DNA of 64,000 nucleotides from Gordonia sp. SL306 (lineage in GTDB: Bacteria > Actinomycetota > Actinomycetes > Mycobacteriales > Mycobacteriaceae). Made by a program: the position numbers and the translations under genes. The notes below the pieces were generated by a model, which had not been told where the DNA came from, searched no databases, and was given only the letters and a program-made list of their open reading frames with translations. The stretch is taken from assembly GCF_026625785.1 (NCBI RefSeq), contig NZ_CP113063.1:1488001-1552000 (forward strand), written 5' to 3'. This document shows, piece after piece, positions 44,197 to 52,148 of the stretch. The stretch's first letter is position 1. Every line of letters starts with the position of its first letter.

Positions 44197-45111
44197 CTAC
44201 CACCGCAGTTCGTCGTGGCACCGCTCCCGCACGTCGTGCGGATCGACCTGGATGGTGGCGTGCTCGAGACCGTGCCGGGTGAGCACGGCCTGGGCCGCGG
44301 TCAGCACCGCGCGATTGGATCCGTTGCTGCCCAGGTGGACCGTGGCCACGTCCATGCCGGTGGTGAGCGTCCAGACGTGCAGGTCGTGAACGTCGTCGAC
44401 GGACGGGATCGCGGCGAGCTCCTGTCGCAGTTCGTCGACGTCGATGTGCGGGGGCGCCTGCTGGTTGAGGATGCGCAGCGCCTCCAGCGCCAACCGCACG
44501 GCGCGCGGGACCACCCACAGAGCGATGAGGACGGCCACCACGACGTCGGCGTAACCCCACCCCGTGGTCAGCGCGACCACACCGGCGATCAGCACCCCAA
44601 CGCTGCCGACCGCGTCGGCGAGGACCTCGAGGTAGGCACCGCGGACCGCGATCGATTCCTGTGCGTCCGCGCGCAGCAGAAGCATCACGGCGAGATTGAC
44701 CGCCAACCCGATCAGGGCGACGACGATGAGGGTGAGGCCGGGCACCTGCGGGTCGGTGCCGAGCCGTTCCACCGCCTCGTAGAGCACGAAGGCCGCGACC
44801 CCGATCAGCAGTACGGCATTCGCGACGGCGGTGAAGACCTCGGCACGGTGCCAGCCGAAACTGCGGTCATCGGTCGTGGCACCGTGTTTGGCCAGCAGCA
44901 GCGCGACCAGACCCATCACGAGGGCGACGACGTCGGTCAGCATGTGTCCGGCGTCGGCGATCAGGGCCAACGAATCGACCAGCAGCCCCACCACGAGCTC
45001 GACGACGAAATAGCCACCGATGATCACGACGGCAACGGCCATCGGCCAGATCCGGCGATTCGCCACGGATCCGGTCGTCTCGGCGTGCGTGTGTGAGTGT
45101 GAGTGGCCCAT
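44197..45111 (-). CDS. cation diffusion facilitator (zinc/cadmium exporter)
   Basis: A 304-residue CDF transporter that exports Zn2+/Cd2+/Co2+ by proton exchange. A His-rich N-terminus (MGHSHSHTHAE) precedes six helices. The metal site is HxxxD in SLALIADAGHMLTDVVAL and again YLEVLADAVGSVGV, and the cytosolic domain HDLHVWTLTTGMDVATVHL closes the protein. An ArsR/SmtB-type inverted repeat lies 9-33 bp upstream of the start, so metal-induced derepression is likely. No ArsR gene is adjacent, so the regulator must be encoded elsewhere. Confidence 0.92.
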   Translation of the reverse strand: MGHSHSHTHAETTGSVANRRIWPMAVAVVIIGGYFVVELVVGLLVDSLALIADAGHMLTDVVALVMGLVALLLAKHGATTDDRSFGWHRAEVFTAVANAVLLIGVAAFVLYEAVERLGTDPQVPGLTLIVVALIGLAVNLAVMLLLRADAQESIAVRGAYLEVLADAVGSVGVLIAGVVALTTGWGYADVVVAVLIALWVVPRAVRLALEALRILNQQAPPHIDVDELRQELAAIPSVDDVHDLHVWTLTTGMDVATVHLGSNGSNRAVLTAAQAVLTRHGLEHATIQVDPHDVRERCHDELRW

Positions 45112-45120
45112 TTGTCGTCA

Positions 45121-45144
45121 ATATATGCGCGTTTTCGCATATAT
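45121..45144. promoter_or_regulatory. ArsR/SmtB-type operator upstream of the CDF gene
   Basis: ATATATGCG-CGTTTT-CGCATATAT is a perfect nine-base inverted repeat separated by six bases. AT-rich repeats with an ATATGCG half site are typical of ArsR/SmtB zinc or nickel sensors. It lies nine bases before the ATG of the metal exporter, so a bound repressor would stop transcription or initiation there. Confidence 0.7.
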
Positions 45145-45193
45145 GACAAGAGGTAACCCTAAGTTGTCGCCGGTTTCCCGCGGTGGGAGCGAT

Positions 45194-46297
45194 TCAGCGC
45201 AACGTGGCCATCGCCGACGACCGGCGCAGTCCGGCGATCATCAGCATGTCGATCAGCAGCGACCGCAGTTCAGCCATCACCGCCGTCTCCGACAGCGTGC
45301 TGCCTGCGACGAGCTCGGCCTTGGCCTTGCGCGCGACCGTGCGGATCACCCGCGCGGCGTCGGCCTGATCGGGTTCCTCGCCCGGTTTGGCGATCATCAT
45401 CTCGCGCAGCACCTCGAAGGCCTCCGCGACGTCGGCGATGATGTCGACGATCTCGGGTCGCAGGGGTTCGTCGCGCTGGGTCATGCCGAGTGCCCGCCGC
45501 GCGATGATCCGGAAATTTCGGACGGCGTTGTCGATGGGGTCGGCCGTCGCCGAGATGCGAGCGAGGCGTTCGCGCGCGTTCCAGTACAGCGGCGACAGCG
45601 TGCTCACCTCGCGACCGCCGCGCATGTCGGCACGCATCTCGTTGATCGCGTCCTGCGTGCCGCGAGCGGAGACGAGCGCGGCGGTGACCGTCTCGGCATC
45701 CATGTCGCGCAGCCCGGCGACCAGGGTGCGGGCCGAGTCGCGCATCGTCGCGAGGAGGCCAGCCGCGTCGCGGCGGGCCCGGTGGGCCGGGTTGACCGGG
45801 AACAGCGCCACGATGATCATCCCGACCACCCCACCGATCAGTGCGTCGATCGCGCGGTGGAACCCGCCGATGCCCCCGGGTGGAAGCAACGTCGCGACCA
45901 GGACGCCCGACGACGCGGCCTGCATCGGGATCAGCGGCCCGTTGTCGAGGAACACGGCCACCGACATCGCCAGCGCGACGACCACCATGATCTGCCACGT
46001 ACCCGACCCGATCTGCGAGACCAGGACGTCGCCGATGAGGATCCCGAGCGTGACGCCCGCGACGAGTTCGACCGACCGGCGCCACCGTTTACCCAGCGAC
46101 AGGCCGAGTGAGACGACGGCGGCGATCGGCGCGAAGAACGGCTGCGGATGGCCGAAGATGTTCACGGCGATCCACCAGGCCGCGCCTGCGGCCAGCGCGC
46201 ACTGTGCGATGGGGACCAGCGACAACCAGAGTCGCCGAACCCGCTGCCGCACCGGCGGCGGTAATCCGTTCAGCCGTCGGCGCAGCCAGTCGGTCAA
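45194..46297 (-). CDS. FUSC-family aromatic-acid-exporter-like protein
   Basis: A 367-residue membrane protein. About six helices lie in the first 160 residues (IAQCALAAGAAWWIAVNIFG, GVTLGILIGDVLVSQIGSG, LDNGPLIPMQAASSGVLVATLL), followed by a cytosolic helical domain rich in Arg/Glu. This is the half-size FUSC arrangement; transported substrates are unknown. The TTG at 46297 overlaps the stop of the DUF3151 gene (TTGA), suggesting coupling. The gene precedes the CDF gene on the same strand. Confidence 0.85.
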   Translation of the reverse strand: MTDWLRRRLNGLPPPVRQRVRRLWLSLVPIAQCALAAGAAWWIAVNIFGHPQPFFAPIAAVVSLGLSLGKRWRRSVELVAGVTLGILIGDVLVSQIGSGTWQIMVVVALAMSVAVFLDNGPLIPMQAASSGVLVATLLPPGGIGGFHRAIDALIGGVVGMIIVALFPVNPAHRARRDAAGLLATMRDSARTLVAGLRDMDAETVTAALVSARGTQDAINEMRADMRGGREVSTLSPLYWNARERLARISATADPIDNAVRNFRIIARRALGMTQRDEPLRPEIVDIIADVAEAFEVLREMMIAKPGEEPDQADAARVIRTVARKAKAELVAGSTLSETAVMAELRSLLIDMLMIAGLRRSSAMATLR

Positions 46298-46731
46298 GCG
46301 AGTCCGAGGTGCTGTGCCGCCGTCGGGTCACTGTCGTTGAGGAGGTCCAGACAGCGCAGATATTCGTCTTCTTCACCGACCGATCGCGCGGCGCGCGCAA
46401 GCGCACCGACACAGCGCAGGAAGCCCTGGTTGGGCTCGTGGCTCCACGGCACCGGGCCGAAACCCTTCCAGCCGTGCCGGCGCAGCTGGTCGAGGCCACG
46501 GTGATAGCCGGTGCGCGCATACGCGTAGGCCTCGATCACCTTCGGCGTACCGGCTCCGGCGTCCGCCGCCGCCAGGGCCGCATCGGCCAGGTACGCCCAC
46601 GCGATCGAGGCGGTGGGGTGGGCGGCCGCGGTGTCGGCCGGATCTGCTCCGTTGAGCAGGTCCGATTCGGCCTCGTCGTCGCCTGTGAGCAGGACCGGCT
46701 GCGGTCCGAGCAGATCTCCGAAGGAAGTCAC
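46294..46731 (-). CDS. DUF3151 protein (Rv0360c-like)
   Basis: A 145-residue soluble helical protein matching DUF3151. Features include PTASIAWAYLADAALAAADAG, EAYAYARTGYHRGLDQLRRHGWKGFGPVPWSHEPNQGFLRCVGALARAA and EEDEYLRCLDLLNDSDP. The helix pattern resembles TPR-like repeats. The function is unknown. It is divergent from the Rv0361-like gene, as in M. tuberculosis, and overlaps the FUSC gene by four bases. Confidence 0.9.
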   Translation of the reverse strand: MTSFGDLLGPQPVLLTGDDEAESDLLNGADPADTAAAHPTASIAWAYLADAALAAADAGAGTPKVIEAYAYARTGYHRGLDQLRRHGWKGFGPVPWSHEPNQGFLRCVGALARAARSVGEEDEYLRCLDLLNDSDPTAAQHLGLA

Positions 46732-46950
46732 GCCTACATTGAATCACTCCAGAACCGCAGGAGTGCCCTGGCCGCGTGCGGCGTCGACGGATCGTCGGCC
46801 ATCCGACCGGGGTACGTCACAGACCACCGAGTACTGCACACAGGTGGGATTCGCTAGGGTGAGTGGCGCGATCGACCACAGCGCAACCGACTCGGCGGTG
46901 TGACGGCGGGTACTCGGGGCGGCGACCACATCGATTCGGGAGAAGGCGGG

Positions 46951-48621
46951 GTGTTCAACACGATGCCTCCATCACGGGACGACCAGGACTCATTGCTAGG
47001 CCGCGCCCGTTCCGCGTGGCGCAATCGCGGTAAAGACCACGCGGCACAGACCGGCCGCCGCGGCCCGGATGATTCCTGGGTCGCCAGTACGAAGGGCGAC
47101 GACGCAGCGGTGACCGACGCGACGAACGACGAGGGTGTGACCGACACGTCGGCAGACGACTCTGCGACACAGGACTCTGCGACTCAGGACGAGACGGCCC
47201 AGGACGAGGCGGTCGAGGAGACGACGTCCGCCGAGACCGCGGACACGACGTCGAGCGACGACGCGGAGCCCGAGTCAGACGGCACGCCCGGTGAAGCCGA
47301 CAACCCGGCCACAGAGGACGATTCGGCGACTGAAGAGCCGTCGGCCGAAGCTGCCGCGGCACCAGACGACGCCGAACCAGAGGACGCCGAATCAGAGGGC
47401 GCCCAGCCGGGTGAGGCGACGGACTCCCCCGACACCGAGGCGGCATCCGAGGCCGCTCCCGACAAATCGCAACCGGCCGCCGCCGAGCAGACCACGGACC
47501 AGACCCCGGAGCAGACCACCGACGCCCCCAAGGCGGCCCGTCCGAAACCCAAGGGCGGACGCGGGATCGACTCGGCCACCAAGGTGATCCGCCGCGAGGA
47601 CCTGCCCGACATCAGCGAACTCGAGGACCTCGAGAACATCGAGGCGGAGGGCGGTGCCGAGGCAGAGGCAGAGGCAGAGAAGTCCGCCACCGACCGCGGC
47701 GAGAAAGCCCCGTCGGACACACCCAAGACGAAGCGGTCGGGTATCGGTCCGAGCGATTCGGCGACGACGGTGATCCAGCGCGGTGATCTCCCCGATTCCG
47801 CAGACCTCGACGACCTGTCCGAGATCGACGCGCTCGGCGGCGGCGCCGAGACCGCCGCGGCCACGGCCGACGCCGACAGCAACAGCGATCACGCCGACAG
47901 CAACGACGACCAGGCTGCGGACGGGTCCACCAAGGCCTTCCCCACCGGCACCGACACCACCGGGACCACCGCCGAGCCGACGGAATCCGACGATGCCGAG
48001 ACCCGGCCGGTGACCAAGGCTGCCGCGGCAACGGCAGCAGCAGGTGCGGCAGCAGCGGGCGGAGCGGCAGCGGGCGCGGCCGGCGGCACCACGTCGGCAG
48101 CCCAGGGCTGGTCCACCACCGCCCACAAGCCGACCGTCTACCCCGGCAAGGACGACACGTCGAAGCCGAAGCCCGCCAAGGAGTCCTCCGGTAGTCGTCG
48201 CTGGCCACTCCTCGTCGGTGCCGCCGTGGTGGTCGTGATCGCCGTGATCGGCGGCATCTTCGCGTACATGAACCTGCGTGCCCCGGCCCCGGCCGACGAG
48301 GCCGCCGACGTCGCGAAGGACTTCTCCACGGCGCTGTACGAAGGTGATCTGAGCACCCTGCGCTCGACCACCTGCGGTGAACGCCACGAGTTCTACACGA
48401 CGATCAGCGATGCCGATTTCCAGAAGATCTACGACGGCCAGAAGACCCGGAACGAACTCATCCAGGTCAATGACGTCAAAGCCGTCAAGGTCACCGGCGA
48501 CGGCGATCAGGCCGTGGTCGAGGTGTCGGCGCAGCACAGCAGCAAGCCGGACGCACCCCAGACCGTCACCATCAATCTGCAGAAGTCCGGCGATGATTGG
48601 AAGGTGTGCACGCCTCAGTGA
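46951..48621 (+). CDS. acidic membrane protein with C-terminal DUF4878-like domain (Rv0361-like)
   Basis: A 556-residue protein. A short basic N-terminus (SLLGRARSAWRNRGKD) leads into about 380 residues of acidic low-complexity sequence rich in Asp, Glu, Ala, Thr and Ser. SATKVIRREDLPD and SATTVIQRGDLPD stand out as a repeated conserved motif. One membrane helix (about residues 425-450) is followed by an extracytoplasmic DUF4878-like domain ending SGDDWKVCTPQ. Two 21-bp repeat units at 47872-47904 encode ADSNSDH-ADSNDDQ. The GTG at 46951 has AGAAGGCGGG upstream; GTG 46900 and ATG 46963 are alternatives. It is likely a cell-envelope protein of unknown role. Confidence 0.75.
   Translation: MFNTMPPSRDDQDSLLGRARSAWRNRGKDHAAQTGRRGPDDSWVASTKGDDAAVTDATNDEGVTDTSADDSATQDSATQDETAQDEAVEETTSAETADTTSSDDAEPESDGTPGEADNPATEDDSATEEPSAEAAAAPDDAEPEDAESEGAQPGEATDSPDTEAASEAAPDKSQPAAAEQTTDQTPEQTTDAPKAARPKPKGGRGIDSATKVIRREDLPDISELEDLENIEAEGGAEAEAEAEKSATDRGEKAPSDTPKTKRSGIGPSDSATTVIQRGDLPDSADLDDLSEIDALGGGAETAAATADADSNSDHADSNDDQAADGSTKAFPTGTDTTGTTAEPTESDDAETRPVTKAAAATAAAGAAAAGGAAAGAAGGTTSAAQGWSTTAHKPTVYPGKDDTSKPKPAKESSGSRRWPLLVGAAVVVVIAVIGGIFAYMNLRAPAPADEAADVAKDFSTALYEGDLSTLRSTTCGERHEFYTTISDADFQKIYDGQKTRNELIQVNDVKAVKVTGDGDQAVVEVSAQHSSKPDAPQTVTINLQKSGDDWKVCTPQ
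47872..47904 (+). repeat. 21-bp phased units, type 1 core, inside a reading frame
   Basis: GCCGACAGCAAC starts at 47872 and again at 47893, exactly 21 bp apart, in the sense strand of the Rv0361-like gene. It encodes the seven-residue repeat Ala-Asp-Ser-Asn-X-Asp-X. The core is identical to that in the intergenic arrays at 17.4, 20.9 and 49 kb. Confidence 0.6.
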
Positions 48622-48953
48622 CCGGCAACGGACCGACCACCCGACTGCCACATCTCAACACCTCGCCACAACGCGACACCCCGTCACAGCACGACACCCC
48701 GGCACGACGCGACACCTGGGTTCAGCACAACGCCCCGCCGCCCCGGAGTCCGCACGCCCCACATCCGCACGACGCACCGCCGCAGGCCTACTTCGAGCCC
48801 GCGACGCATCCACTGCGCATCGAGCGACGGACCACCAGGACCACGCCGCCGCCACGTCTGCACCGACGTCGGATCGATCCCGCCGTGGTGGTCGCCGCAA
48901 TCGTCATGATCGCCCTCGCCGTCGGGGTCGTCGTCGGTCTCGTGACGCTCTGA
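48618..48953 (+). CDS. small single-pass membrane protein
   Basis: A 111-residue protein starting at GTG 48618, which overlaps the stop of the upstream gene as GTGA. The N-terminal 80 residues are a polar Thr/His/Pro/Arg-rich stretch with an imperfect six-residue repeat (QRDTPS, QHDTPA, RRDTWV). One membrane helix (DPAVVVAAIVMIALAVGVVVGLVTL) forms the C-terminus. Topology suggests a cytosolic tail-anchored protein. No family was recognised. It is translationally coupled to the Rv0361-like protein and may be its partner. A 21-bp array begins 16 bp after the stop. Confidence 0.65.
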   Translation: MTGNGPTTRLPHLNTSPQRDTPSQHDTPARRDTWVQHNAPPPRSPHAPHPHDAPPQAYFEPATHPLRIERRTTRTTPPPRLHRRRIDPAVVVAAIVMIALAVGVVVGLVTL

Positions 48954-48969
48954 TCCGACCCACACCCCC

Positions 48970-49044
48970 GCCGACAGCAACCGGAATCCCGCCGACAGCA
49001 ACCGAACCTTCGCCGAGAGCAACCGGAACTCCGCCGACAGCAAC
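48970..49044 (+). repeat. 21-bp phased array, type 1 core, four units
   Basis: GCCGACAGCAAC starts at 48970, 48991 and 49033, with GCCGAGAGCAAC at 49012, each 21 bp apart and joined by CGGAATCCC-like linkers. It lies 16 bp after the stop of the small membrane protein, in its sense direction, behind a C-rich leader (CCCACACCCCC). The opposing fba gene ends at 49173. Confidence 0.88.
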
Positions 49045-49092
49045 ACCTTTCCCACAGCACACCGACCTCCCGCCGGATAACACCCCGAGACG

Positions 49093-49127
49093 CCGACAGC
49101 GCCCGGCCGTGAGCCGGACGCTGTCGG
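49093..49127. terminator. hairpin between the 21-bp array and fba
   Basis: CCGACAGCGCCCGGC (49093-49107) pairs with GCCGGACGCTGTCGG (49113-49127) around a five-base loop with one mismatch. The stem begins with the same CCGACAGC as the 21-bp core. It lies between converging genes and probably terminates both. Confidence 0.65.
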
Positions 49128-49172
49128 TGATACGCGGCGCCGGTCCGGAGACCGACGAGCAGGCGGGTCGGA

Positions 49173-50210
49173 TCAGGCGCTGATCGACTTGCCCGTCGAC
49201 TTCAGGTCGGTACACGCCTCGACGACACGCTCGGACATCGACGTCTCGGCCTTCTTCGACCACACGCGCGGATCGTAGGTCTTCTTGTTGCCGACCTCAC
49301 CGTCGACCTTGAGCACACCGTCGTAGTTCGAGAACATGTGGCCCGCGACCGGACGGGTGTAGGCGTACTGGGTGTCGGTGTCGACGTTCATCTTGACGAC
49401 GCCGTAGCTGAGCGCCTCCTCGATCTCGCTCTTCAGCGAACCCGAACCACCGTGGAAGACGAAGTCGAACGGCTTGCTGCCGTCGGCCAGCCCGAGCTTC
49501 TTGGTCGCGACCTCCTGGCCGGTGCTCAACACGTCGGGGCGGAGCTTCACGTTGCCGGGCTTGTACACGCCGTGCACGTTGCCGAAGGTGGCGGCGAGCA
49601 GGTAGCGGTTCCCCGAGTCGCTCGCGCCGAGGGCCTCGAGCGTCTTCTCGAAATCTTCCGGGGTGGTGAACAGCTTGTCGTTGATCTCGGCCTCGACGCC
49701 GTCCTCTTCACCGCCGACAACGCCGATCTCGATCTCCAGGATGATCTTCGCCGCGCCCGCCTTGGCGAGCAGATCCTTGGCGATCTCCAGGTTCTCGCCG
49801 AGCGGGACCGCGCTGCCGTCCCACATGTGCGACTGGAACAGCGGGTTCTGGCCCGCGTCGACGCGCTCCTGCGAGACCGCGAGCAGCGGACGGACATAGG
49901 TGTCCAGCTTGTCCTTCGGGCAATGATCGGTGTGCAGGCCGATCGTCACGTCGTACTTCGCGGCGACCACGTGCGCGAACTCGGCCAGCGCGACGGCGCC
50001 GGTCACCATGTCCTTGACGCCGAGTCCGGAGCCGAACTCCGCACCACCGGTCGAGAACTGGATGATGCCATCGCTACCCGCGTCGGCGAATCCTTTGATG
50101 GCGGCATTGATCGTCGACGACGACGTGCAGTTGATGGCCGGGAAGGCGTATCCGCCCTTCTTGGCCTTGTCGAACATCTCGGCGTACTGCTCGGGGGTTG
50201 CAATCGGCAT
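49173..50210 (-). CDS. fba: class II fructose-bisphosphate aldolase
   Basis: A 345-residue zinc aldolase of glycolysis and gluconeogenesis that splits fructose 1,6-bisphosphate. The N-terminus AFPAINCTSSSTINAAIKGFADAGSDGIIQFSTGGA, the zinc-binding HTDHC, SHMWDGSAVPLGENLE, EIEIGVVGGEEDGV, the phosphate loop FVFHGGSGS and KMNVDTDTQYA are all present. This fits the mycobacterial Fba (Rv0363c) group. The ATG at 50210 has GGAGGACGAG upstream. It is the only glycolytic gene in the window and lies in its conserved place before the DedA region. Confidence 0.96.
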   Translation of the reverse strand: MPIATPEQYAEMFDKAKKGGYAFPAINCTSSSTINAAIKGFADAGSDGIIQFSTGGAEFGSGLGVKDMVTGAVALAEFAHVVAAKYDVTIGLHTDHCPKDKLDTYVRPLLAVSQERVDAGQNPLFQSHMWDGSAVPLGENLEIAKDLLAKAGAAKIILEIEIGVVGGEEDGVEAEINDKLFTTPEDFEKTLEALGASDSGNRYLLAATFGNVHGVYKPGNVKLRPDVLSTGQEVATKKLGLADGSKPFDFVFHGGSGSLKSEIEEALSYGVVKMNVDTDTQYAYTRPVAGHMFSNYDGVLKVDGEVGNKKTYDPRVWSKKAETSMSERVVEACTDLKSTGKSISA

Positions 50211-50378
50211 TTCTCGTCCTCCAACCGGATCGGTTTCGCAGTCGTGGTTCACGCTGTCGCAGCGGTCACTCCCGTTCAGTATGGCAAGTGCCGTCCTCGC
50301 GCGTGCGACGCCTGGTGCCCAGGCGATGTGACGCAGCGCAATGACCGATATGTCGGATTGTCGGTACGATGGCCGGCG

Positions 50379-51404
50379 ATGTCCACGAACCCGACGACCG
50401 CCGAGACCCCCCTCTCCTCCTCACCCGGGCCCGACACCCCCACCGGCCCCACCGACCGGCCGGGCCGACCACGAGCCGTCGCCGCCAACGTGATCCGTGG
50501 AGCCCTCATCGGTGTGGCCGAGACCGTGCCCGGCGTATCGGGCGGCACGGTCGCCCTCGTGTCCGGCATCTACGGCCGGCTCATCGCATCGGTCAAACAT
50601 GTCCTCGACATCCCGCGACTGCTCGTCACCAGAGGCGACTGGCGCACCAGCGCGCGGCAGGTCGACTGGTGGCTGCTGCTCCCGGTCTGTCTGGGCATGG
50701 CCGTGACGGTCTTCTTCATCGCGGGCGTCATGGAGAGTTTCGTGACCGATCAGCCGGTCGCCTCCAAGGCGCTGTTCATGGGCATGATCGCGACGTCGGT
50801 GATCGTCCCGTTCCTGGAGATCGACAACGGGGCGCTGACCAGGCGCCCGGCCAGACTCCGGGCGGTCGGTGTGTTCGCCGCCGCCGCCGTGGCCGCGTTC
50901 GCGCTCACCTCGCTACCCCGGTCCGAGATCGTCGACCCACCCCTCATCCTCACCTTCGGTGCGGCGGCTATCGCTGTCTGCGCCCTGGTGCTCCCCGGCG
51001 TCTCCGGCTCGTTCTTCCTCCTCGTGGTCGGGATGTACGCGCCGACGCTGGCCGCCGTCGACACGATGGACATCCGCTACCTGGCCGTGTTCGCCCTCGG
51101 CGCGCTGGTCGGGCTCATGTCGTTCGTCCGTGCGCTCGAATGGCTCCTGGAGAACCACCACACGGTCGCCATGGTCGCCGCGGCCGGCCTGTTGTCGGGC
51201 TCGCTGCGCGCGCTCTGGCCGTGGCAGACCGACGACGGCGGACTGCTGGGTGTCGGCGACGACTGGCCGATTGCGCTGATCCTGTTCGCGGTGGGCGCCG
51301 CGGTCGTCGGCGTGGTCGCGCTCGTACAGCGCCGCCTCTACATCGCCGACGCCTCGGCGGTTGACGTCGAGCATCGCGACGCCAGGTACTCTGGGGCCCC
51401 GTGA
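50379..51404 (+). CDS. DUF368-family polyprenyl-phosphate transporter
   Basis: A 341-residue protein with about ten helices. The twin DUF368 motifs VAETVPGVSGGTVALVSGIYGRL and VLPGVSGSFFLLVVGMYAP are visible at about residues 46-68 and 205-223, reflecting an inverted repeat. DUF368 proteins (PopT) have been shown to return undecaprenyl phosphate across the membrane; in this group the lipid would be decaprenyl phosphate. The ATG at 50379 begins MSTNPTTAETPLSSS. It overlaps the DedA gene by four bases, joining two lipid-carrier recyclers in one unit. Confidence 0.88.
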   Translation: MSTNPTTAETPLSSSPGPDTPTGPTDRPGRPRAVAANVIRGALIGVAETVPGVSGGTVALVSGIYGRLIASVKHVLDIPRLLVTRGDWRTSARQVDWWLLLPVCLGMAVTVFFIAGVMESFVTDQPVASKALFMGMIATSVIVPFLEIDNGALTRRPARLRAVGVFAAAAVAAFALTSLPRSEIVDPPLILTFGAAAIAVCALVLPGVSGSFFLLVVGMYAPTLAAVDTMDIRYLAVFALGALVGLMSFVRALEWLLENHHTVAMVAAAGLLSGSLRALWPWQTDDGGLLGVGDDWPIALILFAVGAAVVGVVALVQRRLYIADASAVDVEHRDARYSGAP

Positions 51405-52093
51405 TCGACTCCGCGCTCGCCCAGACCACGACGAACGTCGCCCTCATGCCGGGATTCCTCGACCCGGTGACCCTCCTCGGCTATTTCGGCGCGTGGGCCT
51501 TCTGGGGCCTGCTGCTGGTGATCCTGATCGAGTCCGGAGTCCTGTTCCCGGTACTCCCCGGTGACTCGCTGCTGTTCGTGGCAGGCATGGTGGTCGCCGC
51601 AGGCGGCAAGGAGGGCATCGACAAGTTCGCCTCCCTGTGGCAGTTGCTGATCTTCGTCCCGATCGCCGCCATCATCGGCGGACAGATCGGCTACTGGATC
51701 GGCCGCTACGTCGGCACCAACATGTTCAAGCCGGATGCCCGCTTCCTGAAGGAGAGGTATCTGACCGAGGCCCACGAATTCTTCGACCAGCGCGGCCCGA
51801 TCACCATCTTCCTGGCCCGCTTCGTGCCCATCGTCCGCACCATCGCCCCGATCGTGGCGGGCGCGGCGCGGATGAAGTACTCGGTCTTCATCATCTACAA
51901 CGTCGCGGGCGCCATCGTCTGGGGCGCGGGCATCGTGCTGCTGGGATATTGGCTCGGCCGTTTCGAATTCGTCCAGAACCTCATCGAGCCGATCTTCATC
52001 GTGATCGTGCTGCTGTCGGTGTTGCCGATGTTCATCGAGTGGTACCGCAGGCGCCGTTCGGCGAAGACCGACGCCGGACAGCAAGCGAGCTGA
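51401..52093 (+). CDS. DedA-family membrane protein
   Basis: A 230-residue membrane protein with the DedA (SNARE-associated) pattern: VLFPVLPGDSLLFVAGMVVA, GGQIGYWIGRYVG, ITIFLARFVPIVRTIAPIVAGAARMKYSVFIIYNVAGAIVWG. The re-entrant and Arg-containing segments known to be needed for lipid-phosphate translocation are intact. DedA proteins (UptA type) translocate undecaprenyl phosphate and other phospholipids. The GTG at 51401 overlaps the DUF368 stop (GTGA). The M. tuberculosis DedA gene Rv0364 lies in the same place next to fba. Confidence 0.9.
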   Translation: MIDSALAQTTTNVALMPGFLDPVTLLGYFGAWAFWGLLLVILIESGVLFPVLPGDSLLFVAGMVVAAGGKEGIDKFASLWQLLIFVPIAAIIGGQIGYWIGRYVGTNMFKPDARFLKERYLTEAHEFFDQRGPITIFLARFVPIVRTIAPIVAGAARMKYSVFIIYNVAGAIVWGAGIVLLGYWLGRFEFVQNLIEPIFIVIVLLSVLPMFIEWYRRRRSAKTDAGQQAS

Positions 52094-52099
52094 TCATCG

Positions 52100-52136
52100 G
52101 TTGAATCGTGCGCCGGTTTCCGGCACCCGATTCAAC
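52100..52136. terminator. bidirectional hairpin between DedA and PAP2 genes
   Basis: GTTGAATCG (52100-52108) pairs with CGATTCAAC (52128-52136); inside, GCCGG and CCGGC pair around a TTT loop. It fills the 55-bp gap between the converging genes. Confidence 0.65.
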
Positions 52137-52148
52137 ACCGCCGTCCGC

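Noticed and set aside
45149..45165. An IdeR box (AGAGGTAACCCTAAGTT) upstream of the CDF gene
   Set aside because: Only one half site is reasonable, and the neighbouring gene is a zinc-type exporter with a better ArsR-type operator.
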